Notes under the pieces: generated by a model
What the model saw: only the letters and a program-made list of their open reading frames with translations
The model's database searches: none
What the model was told of the DNA's origin: nothing
Source of the DNA: Henriciella mobilis
GTDB taxonomy: Bacteria > Pseudomonadota > Alphaproteobacteria > Caulobacterales > Hyphomonadaceae
Direction: 5' to 3'
Assembly (NCBI RefSeq): GCF_003576315.1
Contig: NZ_QWFZ01000015.1
Span: 1-64,000 of the forward strand
DNA length: 64,000 nt
In this document: one piece after another, positions 49,425 to 57,234 of the stretch
Layout of the letters: each line of letters starts with the position of its first letter
How positions within the stretch are numbered: the first letter of the stretch is position 1
Made by a program: the position numbers and the translations under genes

Positions 49425-50086
49425 ATACACCACGGCCAGACGTCATCGGCAGCTATACGGTCGGTGGAAGAATGCACTTTTACGGGTCGCGCCGGACCGA
49501 ACTCGACCGTGCGGGCGTGAACATGGTCCGTACGCTGAAAAGTTTCGGTTTCAGTCCCGGCAGCGTGATCACCAATGTTTCGACGACACCAGAAGTCATT
49601 CAGTTTGCACCCTTCGAATACGCTGTCCAGATTCTGGGAATGTACGGCACGAACGCTGATCTCAGCCCGTACGATGCGGGGCGCGTTGAATCGCTTAGTC
49701 GTCAATTCAATCCGGTGGCGATGATGGGCGTTGGTAGGGAAACGCTTGATGGCCTGAAGATGTTGGGCCACGATGCGGCACGCGTGTTCAAGGGCAGGAC
49801 GATTTGGGCACGGCCGGACGCCTACGAGGATGTAAAAGCGATGCCAGGTCTAGATGCACGACGTTGCGTTCTTGCTGGACCGGTACTGCTGTTTGACTGT
49901 GCGAGCGGCAACCTCCATCTCGACTCCCGTGAATGGGCAGGTTCGGCCGAAGGTGATGAGCTTCGACTGACATCTAGACAGGTCAGAGCTGAACCGGTGG
50001 TCGACCTTGGCACTGGCGTGAAGGCCCGCATGTCCGATGTCGCCTGTCGATGCGGAAATCATGATGCAGTTGTCGAGTTGCTCTGA
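49421..50086 (+). CDS. Short PaaK-like protein of unknown function
   Basis: A 221-residue protein overlapping the PaaK-like gene by four bases. The N-terminal half (about 30-105) resembles the N-terminal subdomain of adenylate-forming enzymes (F-G-F-S-P-G-S-V-I-T-N-V-S, A-V-Q-I-L-G-M-Y-G). The last 60 residues resemble the PaaK hinge (G-D-E-L-R-L-T, then A-C-R-C-G-N). The P-loop and the whole C-terminal domain are missing. It may be a regulatory or scaffold partner, or a decayed paralogue. The stop lies four bases before IS6 DNA, so loss of a longer C-terminus cannot be excluded. Confidence 0.6.
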   Translation: MNTPRPDVIGSYTVGGRMHFYGSRRTELDRAGVNMVRTLKSFGFSPGSVITNVSTTPEVIQFAPFEYAVQILGMYGTNADLSPYDAGRVESLSRQFNPVAMMGVGRETLDGLKMLGHDAARVFKGRTIWARPDAYEDVKAMPGLDARRCVLAGPVLLFDCASGNLHLDSREWAGSAEGDELRLTSRQVRAEPVVDLGTGVKARMSDVACRCGNHDAVVELL

Positions 50087-50090
50087 AGGG

Positions 50091-50201
50091 GGCATTGTCA
50101 GCGGAACTTCCCGATTTCGTCGGATCCGCTAGGGTAGGGAATGCCCAACTCGCCTTTTCGTTACTTCAAGACATCGCCTGAGATCATCCAGCTTGCGGTG
50201 A
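50091..50201 (+). mobile_element. IS6-family left-end fragment
   Basis: GGCATTGTCAGCGGAACTTC at the left is an IS6-type end. At 50141 a second ATG opens a copy of the transposase N-terminus (M-P-N-S-P-F-R-Y-F-K-T-S-P-E-I-I-Q-L-A-V) that breaks off after about 20 codons where the complete element begins. It is a remnant left by a later IS6 insertion or by recombination between copies. Confidence 0.82.
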
Positions 50202-51018
50202 GGCATTGTCAGGAGAACAGGCCGATTGAGCGAGGAGGGCAGCCTCGCTAGCTTCGCTTCATGACCCGCAATCCATTCCGCTACTTCAAAACGTCGCCCG
50301 AGATTATCCAGCTCGCGGTCATGATGTACGTTCGTTTTCCGCTGTCCCTTCGCAACGTCGAAGACCTCCTTCACGAGCGTGGAATTGACGTCTGCCATGA
50401 GAGTGTTCGAACTTGGGTAGATCGGTTTGGGCCGATGTTTGCCGGCAAGATCCGGGTGCGGCGGGCAAGCTACATGCGCCAAATCACGCAATGGCAGTGG
50501 CACCTCGACGAGGTCTTCGTGAAGATCCGAGGCGAGACGCATTATCTCTGGCGTGCAGTCGATCACGAGGGAGAAGTCCTCGAAAGCTACGTCACGAAAA
50601 CACGTGATAAATCAGCGGCCTTGCGCTTCCTGAAGAAAGCCATGAAGCGCTACGGCGCGCCCAGAACCATCGTCACGGACCGGCTGCGGTCCTACGGCGC
50701 TGCGATGAAAGAGATTGGCAACCAAGACCGACAGGAGGTCGGTCGCCACATCAATAATCGGGCTGAAAACAGCCACCTTCCATTCCGACGACGAGAGCGG
50801 GCGATGCTGAGGTTCAGGCGGATGTCGAGCCTCCAGAAATTCGCCTCGACCCATGCCTCGTTCCACAATCACTTCAATCTAGACCGCCACATCAACCGCC
50901 GACAGACTTTCAAATCCCAGCGTGATGCCGCTCTCCTCGAATGGCGTCAGCTTTTGGCTGGATAGCGACGGCGCGCCTAACGACGCTGGAGACGGGTTCG
51001 CATTAGACTGACAGCACC
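50202..51018 (+). mobile_element. IS6-family insertion sequence, apparently complete
   Basis: An 817-bp element with one transposase gene. The left end GGCATTGTCAG (50202-50212) faces CTGACAGCACC (51008-51018), whose complement GGTGCTGTCAG matches at eight of 11 positions. No target duplication is visible (TGCGGTGA versus GATTGGAG), as expected if later recombination separated the original flanks. IS6 elements move by cointegrate formation and often bracket cargo. Confidence 0.85.
50261..50965 (+). CDS. IS6-family transposase
   Basis: A 234-residue DDE transposase. An N-terminal helix-turn-helix (about 30-55, with R-N-V-E-D-L-L-H-E-R-G and V-R-T-W-V-D-R-F-G) precedes the catalytic core. Asp83 is in W-H-L-D-E-V-F, Asp140 in V-T-D-R-L-R-S-Y, and the acidic third motif lies in NNRAENSHLPFRRRER. 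Length and motifs are typical and the frame is intact. The fragment at 50141 shows that a near-identical relative was present just upstream. Confidence 0.95.
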   Translation: MTRNPFRYFKTSPEIIQLAVMMYVRFPLSLRNVEDLLHERGIDVCHESVRTWVDRFGPMFAGKIRVRRASYMRQITQWQWHLDEVFVKIRGETHYLWRAVDHEGEVLESYVTKTRDKSAALRFLKKAMKRYGAPRTIVTDRLRSYGAAMKEIGNQDRQEVGRHINNRAENSHLPFRRRERAMLRFRRMSSLQKFASTHASFHNHFNLDRHINRRQTFKSQRDAALLEWRQLLAG

Positions 51019-51182
51019 GATTGGAGCCTTGGAGCAGGCCGGCTGCTTTGGTGGTGCAGGTTTTCAAGGCGTGATGCGTGGATCAGGCGTGTCTTAGGTC
51101 TGTCCAGTCATTTCCACTCCCTCAGAAAACGAGTTGTCGATGAAATCGGAAATCCAGAGTTGCTTTTTGCGATTCACTTTTG

Positions 51183-51200
51183 CACGTTTGCGGAAACGTG
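51183..51200. promoter_or_regulatory. Inverted repeat before the exported-protein gene
   Basis: CACGTTT and AAACGTG are exact complements around GCGG. The repeat ends just before the GGGGGAG ribosome site of the gene at 51216. It could be an operator or a leader hairpin. Confidence 0.5.
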
Positions 51201-51215
51201 AGGGGGAGCACCGAC

Positions 51216-51890
51216 ATGCTTGAGTTTAATTGGAAGAGAGTCATTGTCGCGGGTCTGCTGCTTGCGGGACTTCCGTCATACGCGCAGTCAACGAAGGACA
51301 AGCTTCTTGCTGTCGAGGCAGGATTGAATGATGCAAGTGCAATCGTTCGTTTGAGTACATTGGATGAAGCACTCGCGGACGACTCCAAAGCCGTTCGTGA
51401 ATTTGCTCTTACGCAGGCGTTCGCAAGTGCCGACTCGACCGTGCGATCTCTCGCGGTGAATCACTTCTTCAAGACCAAGAAGTCATTCTCTGTTCGCATT
51501 GATAAATCCGAGGCTCTTGCAACCGAGGAGGCTCGAAGATTGAGCGCGGGTGAGAAGCCGGACAGCGTAGAAAGCGAGTTTCGTTCAAGCTATTTGACAG
51601 TCACGCTGTATCGGCCGGCCGTTAACTATCTGATTGGCGGCTACGATGAAGACTCTGGAGTTATTCAAGGTTTGTGTCTCACTGGAACGTCCAAACCGGA
51701 TGAGCGCTATACGTTTATCGGGAATGTGACGGGTGACTCCGTAACGCTTCAGCATCACTGCAGTGTCTCCGGAATGGTCGATAAATGCAGGCTCGACCTC
51801 CAACTGGCCGAAAATGCACCAGAATTTGTGGGTACAATGCAGTGCGAAGACTCTCGTTTCTCTGCAGCGGCCTCGATCAAACTGAATTGA
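51216..51890 (+). CDS. Exported protein of unknown function
   Basis: A 224-residue protein with a signal peptide (N-W-K-R then hydrophobic V-I-V-A-G-L-L-L-A-G-L, cleavage near S-Y-A-Q). Residues about 27-95 are helical and HEAT-like (repeated A-V-R-E-F-A-L-T and T-V-R-S-L-A-V-N); the rest is beta-rich with three cysteines. The ATG at 51216 has GGGGGAG; an earlier in-frame ATG adds 12 residues before the signal peptide. No family is recognised. It lies inside the IS6-bracketed segment and points toward the protease operon. Confidence 0.78.
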   Translation: MLEFNWKRVIVAGLLLAGLPSYAQSTKDKLLAVEAGLNDASAIVRLSTLDEALADDSKAVREFALTQAFASADSTVRSLAVNHFFKTKKSFSVRIDKSEALATEEARRLSAGEKPDSVESEFRSSYLTVTLYRPAVNYLIGGYDEDSGVIQGLCLTGTSKPDERYTFIGNVTGDSVTLQHHCSVSGMVDKCRLDLQLAENAPEFVGTMQCEDSRFSAAASIKLN

Positions 51891-51922
51891 ACAACCCTCA
51901 CAGCCTGACGGTTAGTACTTGC

Positions 51923-53083
51923 TCACTGATCGCTATGGAACGTTATCTGTCGAAGGCCCACCGTTGTGTCGGTCGTTTCAGGTGTAATCTTTACCCAGGT
52001 CTCAATTCTTGGACGACGACCGACCGTGAATTGAACTGATCGGTCGCTTGCATTGACGGTTCTGTAGGTTCGGTCTGCGGAGCCGACGCTGACAGTTTTT
52101 TGCCTGAGAGGCTCTTCGCAGAACTCCAGCGTAACAGCCGTCAATGCACCTTCTCCAAGTAGATTGAAATCAAGCGAGATCGCTGAATCACCAGAGCGGG
52201 GTTTTACGAGAAAGCAGTCATCTCCGCTGGCAAGGGTTGCTGAAGTGCCTGAGACAACATCTGCTTCATATCCAACTATGTGCCAATCAGCTGTTTTGGA
52301 TTCTGATTTAGCGCCAACAGTTGGCGCGCGGTTCGAGAGCTCACGTATGATGTCGAACCCAACGACTGTCGCATAGTGGCCGTCACCGCACGCGACTACA
52401 GACGGCGCATCGCTGAAGACGGAATCCAGTGCAGCCTCAGAGGCACCCACACCGTCACAGACGCTTATGACGAGTCCGAGAGGAAGATCGCCCCCGAGCG
52501 CCGCCCCTCCAAGCTTGTCTACCAGGGACCCCGAGAAGCCTGGCAGTATCCGTGGGTTTTCGTCCGCGCTGCTGGCGATCGGTTCGATTGAGAAATGACC
52601 GTTTAATCCCTGGTCTCGGATTCGAACCGGCATCGTTCTTGTTCCGCCACCTGCGGTATCCGAGAAGGTCAGCCGTGCAGTCGTTCCAGCCCGTAGGCTG
52701 TCGGAGATTGGCTGTGCAGGGAGACGGGACAGACACTCGCCTCCGAGGCCTTCCACGCGACCAAAAGCTATATCAATGTCTGCATCCGGCTGCGTAAACC
52801 CTTGTGCGGCGCCGCCTGTCCCGTCCAGGCCTGTTAATGACGCTGAAGAGAGCCGGCCGTCGATCGTGCGAACGACGTGCGCCGGTAAAACTATCCTGCA
52901 ATCGCCAGTCGCCCTGTCGCCAAATACATATCCATGACCGAAGCTGCCTGAGCCGTCGGCACGCAAAACCCGAACCGGCTGAGCGTTTGCGGCATCCTGC
53001 AAAACAGGTCCCATTGGGAAGACGCTGGCTGGAGCTGCCATAAGTCCAATAGCGAAGATACGACTGGCGTTTGGAAAAAGCAT
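51923..53083 (-). CDS. Secreted trypsin-like serine protease
   Basis: A 386-residue protein with a signal peptide (hydrophobic residues about 9-25, cleavage probably after A-N-A) and a chymotrypsin-fold protease domain. The triad is visible: His69 in L-P-A-H-V-V, Asp104 in D-I-D-I-A-F and Ser184 in G-F-S-G-S. The C-terminal 150 residues (about 235-386) form an extra domain of beta character with no recognised family. It is last of three minus-strand genes separated by 7 and 30 bp. All three products appear exported, so it may process its neighbours (inference). Confidence 0.8.
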   Translation of the reverse strand: MLFPNASRIFAIGLMAAPASVFPMGPVLQDAANAQPVRVLRADGSGSFGHGYVFGDRATGDCRIVLPAHVVRTIDGRLSSASLTGLDGTGGAAQGFTQPDADIDIAFGRVEGLGGECLSRLPAQPISDSLRAGTTARLTFSDTAGGGTRTMPVRIRDQGLNGHFSIEPIASSADENPRILPGFSGSLVDKLGGAALGGDLPLGLVISVCDGVGASEAALDSVFSDAPSVVACGDGHYATVVGFDIIRELSNRAPTVGAKSESKTADWHIVGYEADVVSGTSATLASGDDCFLVKPRSGDSAISLDFNLLGEGALTAVTLEFCEEPLRQKTVSVGSADRTYRTVNASDRSVQFTVGRRPRIETWVKITPETTDTTVGLRQITFHSDQ

Positions 53084-53090
53084 GGCGTGA

Positions 53091-53987
53091 TCAACTCCGG
53101 ACAGTTTGCGCCAACCCGGAGACCGTCTGAGTTATCAGCAATATCATCGCGAGCGCTATCTGAAGCCCGATCACGCCAGGGTCGCGAGTCTGGCGGACAA
53201 ATGCCGACGCGCCAATTGGGATCGCCCCTGCGTCCGATGAGGCTCCGGCACGCCATAACCAGACTGTATCGCTTTCTGTCGACAAGTCAGCCTGAAGCAG
53301 TGTTCCTCCCACGTCGGGACGCAGTCTCACCGACCCTATCCAGCCCCCTTCATCCAGACGAACCTGAGAGCCGGCAGGAAGAGTGACTCTTCCTGCTTCA
53401 TAAAGACCTGTTGCGCCGGGGATCACGAAGAACAGCTTTTCGATGGCTTTTGCCGAAATGATAATTTCTCCGCTGAGCAGTTCCTTGCTGAACGACTGCG
53501 TCGCTCCGAAGGTTCGCACGCTTCCAATCTCGCCAGGCCCCCATACCGGCAGCGCGCCAAATTCTGACTTGCAGTTTTCGCGTTCAGCCGAAAGTTCGAG
53601 GCGGTCGAGTTCGCTCAGCTCCAGGATCTGGTTATCGACGGTTTCAATTCTTGCGGTCGATCCGGCTTGGCCATTTCCGGCAATCGAAATCGATATCACG
53701 TCGGATCCGATCGTCTCATAGCTCACTTGATTGCCAAGCTGAGGGAGTAGCCGGCCGGAGACGCAAGTTTCTGACGCAGGCTCCGTTGAAAAAGGGTCGG
53801 ATGGTCGTTGGATCAGACGCGCATTGATGAGCTGCAAGGCCGAAGCGTTCGGGTCCATGACACGATACGAGACATAATTCGTCTGCGCCGAAAGCGACAG
53901 CAACGCATCTGGTTTTGGCAGCATCCACAAGCCAATCAGGCCCGCTAGTGCCAGGATGGCCGACACAAATAGTGATCGCTTCAGCAC
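53091..53987 (-). CDS. Membrane-anchored protein with periplasmic domain, unknown function
   Basis: A 298-residue protein with one hydrophobic segment at each end (about 6-23 and 272-292) and a polar domain of about 240 residues between them, so it would be periplasmic with two anchors. Three cysteines lie in the middle domain. No family is recognised. The start is GTG with AGGGGGAA five bases upstream. The gene lies seven bp before the protease gene and 30 bp after the secreted-protein gene, in one operon. Confidence 0.75.
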   Translation of the reverse strand: MLKRSLFVSAILALAGLIGLWMLPKPDALLSLSAQTNYVSYRVMDPNASALQLINARLIQRPSDPFSTEPASETCVSGRLLPQLGNQVSYETIGSDVISISIAGNGQAGSTARIETVDNQILELSELDRLELSAERENCKSEFGALPVWGPGEIGSVRTFGATQSFSKELLSGEIIISAKAIEKLFFVIPGATGLYEAGRVTLPAGSQVRLDEGGWIGSVRLRPDVGGTLLQADLSTESDTVWLWRAGASSDAGAIPIGASAFVRQTRDPGVIGLQIALAMILLITQTVSGLAQTVRS

Positions 53988-54017
53988 GAATTCCCCCTAT
54001 CGAAGATGGTAATTTCT

Positions 54018-54719
54018 CTACGGCACGCTGATTTCGTACTGCAGCACTTCAGGCTGACCTGTGCTTCCAATGAAAGCGAACTCGACCTGCGCCTGTCCCT
54101 TTCGGTCTGAAGGCTCCAGAGTGCACCTCTTGTCGGCCGCGACGGGAATGACGTCGGTTATCTGGGTACACTCCACGACTTCTGTGACGGTATCTTCATC
54201 AAAGCGAATCCGCGCATATGCCTTTCGACCACTGCTATTTACGAGGAAGGATATCTCGTCCGAAGTGGCGCCAATCACGGGAAAGAAGCGCACCTCTCGT
54301 AGATCGTCGCATCCGTCGCCGCTCTTGGTCGACGCTCGCAAAGCCATGTAGCTATCCGGCATTCGTCGCAACGTTTGCATAAAGCCTCGTGATACCGGAC
54401 CAAGCTCAACTTTGGTGGAGGAGGCCGAAATGCGGTAAGGGTTAAACGACCAGAAGCGACCATCCAGACTGCTCGCTCTCAGGCAGAGTTCTCCGTCGTA
54501 GTTGTTCGGGATCGCGACTGGGATCTGATTTGCCTTCCAGTCCACATCAGTGCCGACAGAGTAACCGACAAGCACGCCTGCGCTGGAGACCTCGGCCGCT
54601 CCCATGAAGCTTTCTGAAAAATCATCTGGAGAAACGCTCAACTCCGCTTGTTGCGCATTTGCAATCGCAAAAACCGCGCAACAGGACATCAAGCTAATAA
54701 TGGCAGTTAGCGACTTCAT
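54018..54719 (-). CDS. Secreted protein of unknown function
   Basis: A 233-residue protein with a clear signal peptide (M-K-S-L-T-A-I-I-S-L, cleavage after A-N-A). The mature part is beta-rich with several cysteines (C-L-R, D-G-C-D-D-L, E-C-T-Q, K-R-C-T-L) and no recognised domain. It is the first gene of the three-gene exported-protein operon. The ATG at 54719 has GGGGA about 11 bases upstream. Synteny with the protease suggests a shared envelope process. Confidence 0.72.
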   Translation of the reverse strand: MKSLTAIISLMSCCAVFAIANAQQAELSVSPDDFSESFMGAAEVSSAGVLVGYSVGTDVDWKANQIPVAIPNNYDGELCLRASSLDGRFWSFNPYRISASSTKVELGPVSRGFMQTLRRMPDSYMALRASTKSGDGCDDLREVRFFPVIGATSDEISFLVNSSGRKAYARIRFDEDTVTEVVECTQITDVIPVAADKRCTLEPSDRKGQAQVEFAFIGSTGQPEVLQYEISVP

Positions 54720-54830
54720 GATCTGGCGTCCCCGGACTTAGACAGATCGTACCCACACAGCCGAAGCAATGTCTAGTTGTGCCTCGGCTTTCTGGGCCAG
54801 GTTGGTTGTCGTGTTTAAAAGGCTTGATGC

Positions 54831-54972
54831 GGTATTGTCAGGGGAAAATCAAATACTGTATTCGAGGGCTTAAGCCGCTACCAAGGGCGCTGGATTTTAT
54901 TGGATTTTTGCCTCGCACGGGCGGCAAAAAATTGCGGTGCGAAGTAGTAATTTCAGTTCCTTTGACAATGCC
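54831..54972. mobile_element. 142-bp IS6-like mini-element (paired ends only)
   Basis: GGTATTGTCAGGGGAAAA on the left and the complement of the right end, GGCATTGTCAAAGGAACT, agree at most positions. The right end also matches the fragment end at 50091 (GGCATTGTCAGCGGAACT), so it may be the original right end of that broken element. There is no transposase between the ends and no visible target duplication. It sits exactly at the point where the TonB receptor fragment begins. Confidence 0.7.
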
Positions 54973-55617
54973 CAGCGGGGCGATATCCGCTATGATGTCA
55001 GCGCCTTCCTGGTCGACTGGCAGGACCCGCAGCTGAACACCTCCACGACCAACTGGGGCTTCTTCGTGGTCCAGAACGGCGAGGAGGCCCAGACCTATGG
55101 CCTTGAAGCCTCCCTCGACGGCTATCTCAGCGACAATTGGCACTATTCGCTCGGCTATGCCTATGTGAATGCCGAGCTGACCAGCGACTTCTATGCGCCG
55201 GACCGGCCAGCGCCAGCCGCGCCCATCGCGCTGGACGGGGCCATGCTTCCGGGCACGCCGGAGCACGCTCTCAACTGGGCGCTCGACTACACCACAACGG
55301 TCGGGTCGGACTGGACCTGGTTCTCGCGTGTCGATGGCTACTACCAGTCCGAAACGCGCAATGCCGTGACGACATCGCCGAGGTTCAATGTTCCGCTTGA
55401 TGGCTTTGCGATCTGGAACGCCACGACGACACTGTCGAATGACGACTTCGACCTCTCGCTATGGATCAAGAACATTGCGAACGAAGACGGTGTGACCGGC
55501 GTGTTCACAGAAGCCTATATGGGCACGGCGCCAAGCCTCGGTTACTTCGGGAACGCGAACAAGCAACTGATCGCGCTCCCGAGGACGATTGGTGCTACGG
55601 TGCGCTACAAATTCTAG
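54973..55617 (+). pseudogene. TonB-dependent receptor, 5'-truncated
   Basis: About 214 codons of a receptor barrel C-terminus: R-Y-D-V-S-A-F-L-V-D-W-Q-D-P-Q-L, E-A-Q-T-Y-G-L-E-A-S-L-D-G-Y-L-S, a late W-I-K-N-I-A-N-E-D and a terminal aromatic in V-R-Y-K-F. The signal peptide, plug and about two thirds of the barrel are gone. The break coincides with the right end of the IS6-like mini-element. An ATG at 54937 opens a continuous frame through that end, but a functional receptor cannot result. Confidence 0.85.
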
Positions 55618-55623
55618 CCAGGG

Positions 55624-55654
55624 CCGGCGTAGCGGACTTGCTCCGCTACGCCGG
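55624..55654 (+). other. Perfect 13-bp hairpin before the sulfotransferase gene
   Basis: CCGGCGTAGCGGA and TCCGCTACGCCGG pair around CTTGC, directly between the receptor stop (55617) and the sulfotransferase start (55663). There is no T-run, so it is not a clear intrinsic terminator. It covers the place of the ribosome site and might act in translation or mRNA processing. Confidence 0.65.
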
Positions 55655-55662
55655 AAACCTTC

Positions 55663-57234
55663 ATGCCTTCAGCCATGCTCACGGAACCAGACAAGCGCGC
55701 ACTTGCCGCCATAGACAGGGCCCTCAAGCAGCGGCAGCTGGGCCAGGCCAATGAGCTGATCAAAGCAATGCTGGCATCGTCGCCGGACCAGGTGGACGGC
55801 TGGATTGCAAGGGCGCGTCTCTCGCAGATGCTGGCTGATTTCGAGGCGATGCACGCAAGCCTGGAGAAGGCGGACGAGCTGGCACCGGGCTCTCCACTCG
55901 TCGGCCTGATGAAGGCCGAAGCACTCATCCATCTTGGGCGTATCCTGGAGGCGAAAGACGCCTTGAAGAAGATGGAATTGGCTGCGTTTGACGATGCCGC
56001 ATGGCTGGGCCGGCTGAGCGAGGCGTGGTCTCAATGCGGTGATTTTGCCGCCGCCGAGCGATGCGCGCGGCGGGCTGTGGCGCTCCGGCCGAACGAAACC
56101 GCCTTCCGCTTCGCCTTGTCGTCGGCCCTCGTAGCCCTCGGAAGGCTCGAAGACGCCGCCTGCGAACTCGACGCCATCATCGAACGCGACCCGGATGACT
56201 TTGATGCCTGGTACAACCGGGCCACGCTGCGCAAGCCAACCGAAGAGGACAATCACGTCGACGCCATGCGCGCGGCACTTGGATCCGGCCGCGCCAAGGG
56301 CCTGGGCCGTGTGCAGCTTAACTATGCGCTTGCCCACGAGCTGGAGGCGCTCGGCCGGTATGCCGAAAGTTTCACGGCCCTTCAGTCCGGGGCGGCCGCG
56401 CGCCGTGCCGGAATGGCGTACAAGGTTGAGCGTGACGTTCAGCGCATGCAGCAGATTGAAACCGTCTTCGACGCGGACTTTCTGCAGGAAGGTCCGCAAG
56501 GGGACACTTCGGAAGGGCCGGTCTTCATTCTCGGCCTGCCGCGCAGTGGCTCCACGCTGGTCGATCGTATTCTGAGCGCCCATGCAGAGGTCGAGAGCCT
56601 CGGTGAGCTGACCGATTTTCCCATGGCGCTGACAGCGCTTTGCCGGCAGGGATTTCCAGGAGAAGACCTTGTGCCGGCCGCTGCAAAGCTCGACCCTGAA
56701 CGGCTCGGGCAGGCCTATCTGAAGCGGATCGGAGAGCGGGCGTCGGGAAAGTGCCGGTACATGATCGACAAGGCCCCGCTCAATTACCTCTATATCGGGC
56801 TGATCGCGAAGGCCCTGCCCAATGCCCGGATCATCCATATGCGGCGCGATCCGATGGATAATGCCTTCGCGATGTACAAGACGCTGTTCCGGATGGGGTA
56901 TCCATTCTCCTACGATTTCAATGATCTTGCCGCCTACATGAATGCGAAGGACCGGCTGATGCGCCATTGGAGGGCGCTGCTGCCGGGCCGCATCCTTGAT
57001 ATCGACTATGAGGCGGTGGTTTCAGACCTGCGGTCTGAGACCGAACGCATGCTGGACTTCCTCGGCCTGGCTTGGGACCCGGCGTGCCTGGCCTTCCACG
57101 AAAACACATCACCCTCTGCAACGGCGAGCGCAGCGCAAGTCCGCCAGCCGCTTTACGCCTCGTCGGTCGGCAAGTGGCGGCGCTACGAAGAAGGGCTCAA
57201 ACCCTTGAGGGCGCTGCTCGGAGAGCAGACCTGA
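55663..57234 (+). CDS. TPR-repeat sulfotransferase family protein
   Basis: A 523-residue protein. Residues about 5-250 consist of TPR-like helical repeats (E-A-L-I-H-L-G-R-I-L-E-A-K-D-A-L, A-L-V-A-L-G-R-L-E-D-A). Residues about 285-515 are a sulfotransferase with the PAPS 5'-phosphosulfate loop L-G-L-P-R-S-G-S-T-L and the 3'-phosphate motif I-H-M-R-R-D-P-M-D-N. Such proteins are often coded next to TonB receptors in sphingomonads and Caulobacterales, as here. The acceptor is unknown. The stop overlaps the next start (TGATG). A second in-frame ATG at 55675 may be the true start. Confidence 0.88.
   Translation: MPSAMLTEPDKRALAAIDRALKQRQLGQANELIKAMLASSPDQVDGWIARARLSQMLADFEAMHASLEKADELAPGSPLVGLMKAEALIHLGRILEAKDALKKMELAAFDDAAWLGRLSEAWSQCGDFAAAERCARRAVALRPNETAFRFALSSALVALGRLEDAACELDAIIERDPDDFDAWYNRATLRKPTEEDNHVDAMRAALGSGRAKGLGRVQLNYALAHELEALGRYAESFTALQSGAAARRAGMAYKVERDVQRMQQIETVFDADFLQEGPQGDTSEGPVFILGLPRSGSTLVDRILSAHAEVESLGELTDFPMALTALCRQGFPGEDLVPAAAKLDPERLGQAYLKRIGERASGKCRYMIDKAPLNYLYIGLIAKALPNARIIHMRRDPMDNAFAMYKTLFRMGYPFSYDFNDLAAYMNAKDRLMRHWRALLPGRILDIDYEAVVSDLRSETERMLDFLGLAWDPACLAFHENTSPSATASAAQVRQPLYASSVGKWRRYEEGLKPLRALLGEQT

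Noticed and set aside
50194-51026. Target-site duplication for the complete IS6 element
   Set aside because: The eight bases on each side (TGCGGTGA and GATTGGAG) do not match.
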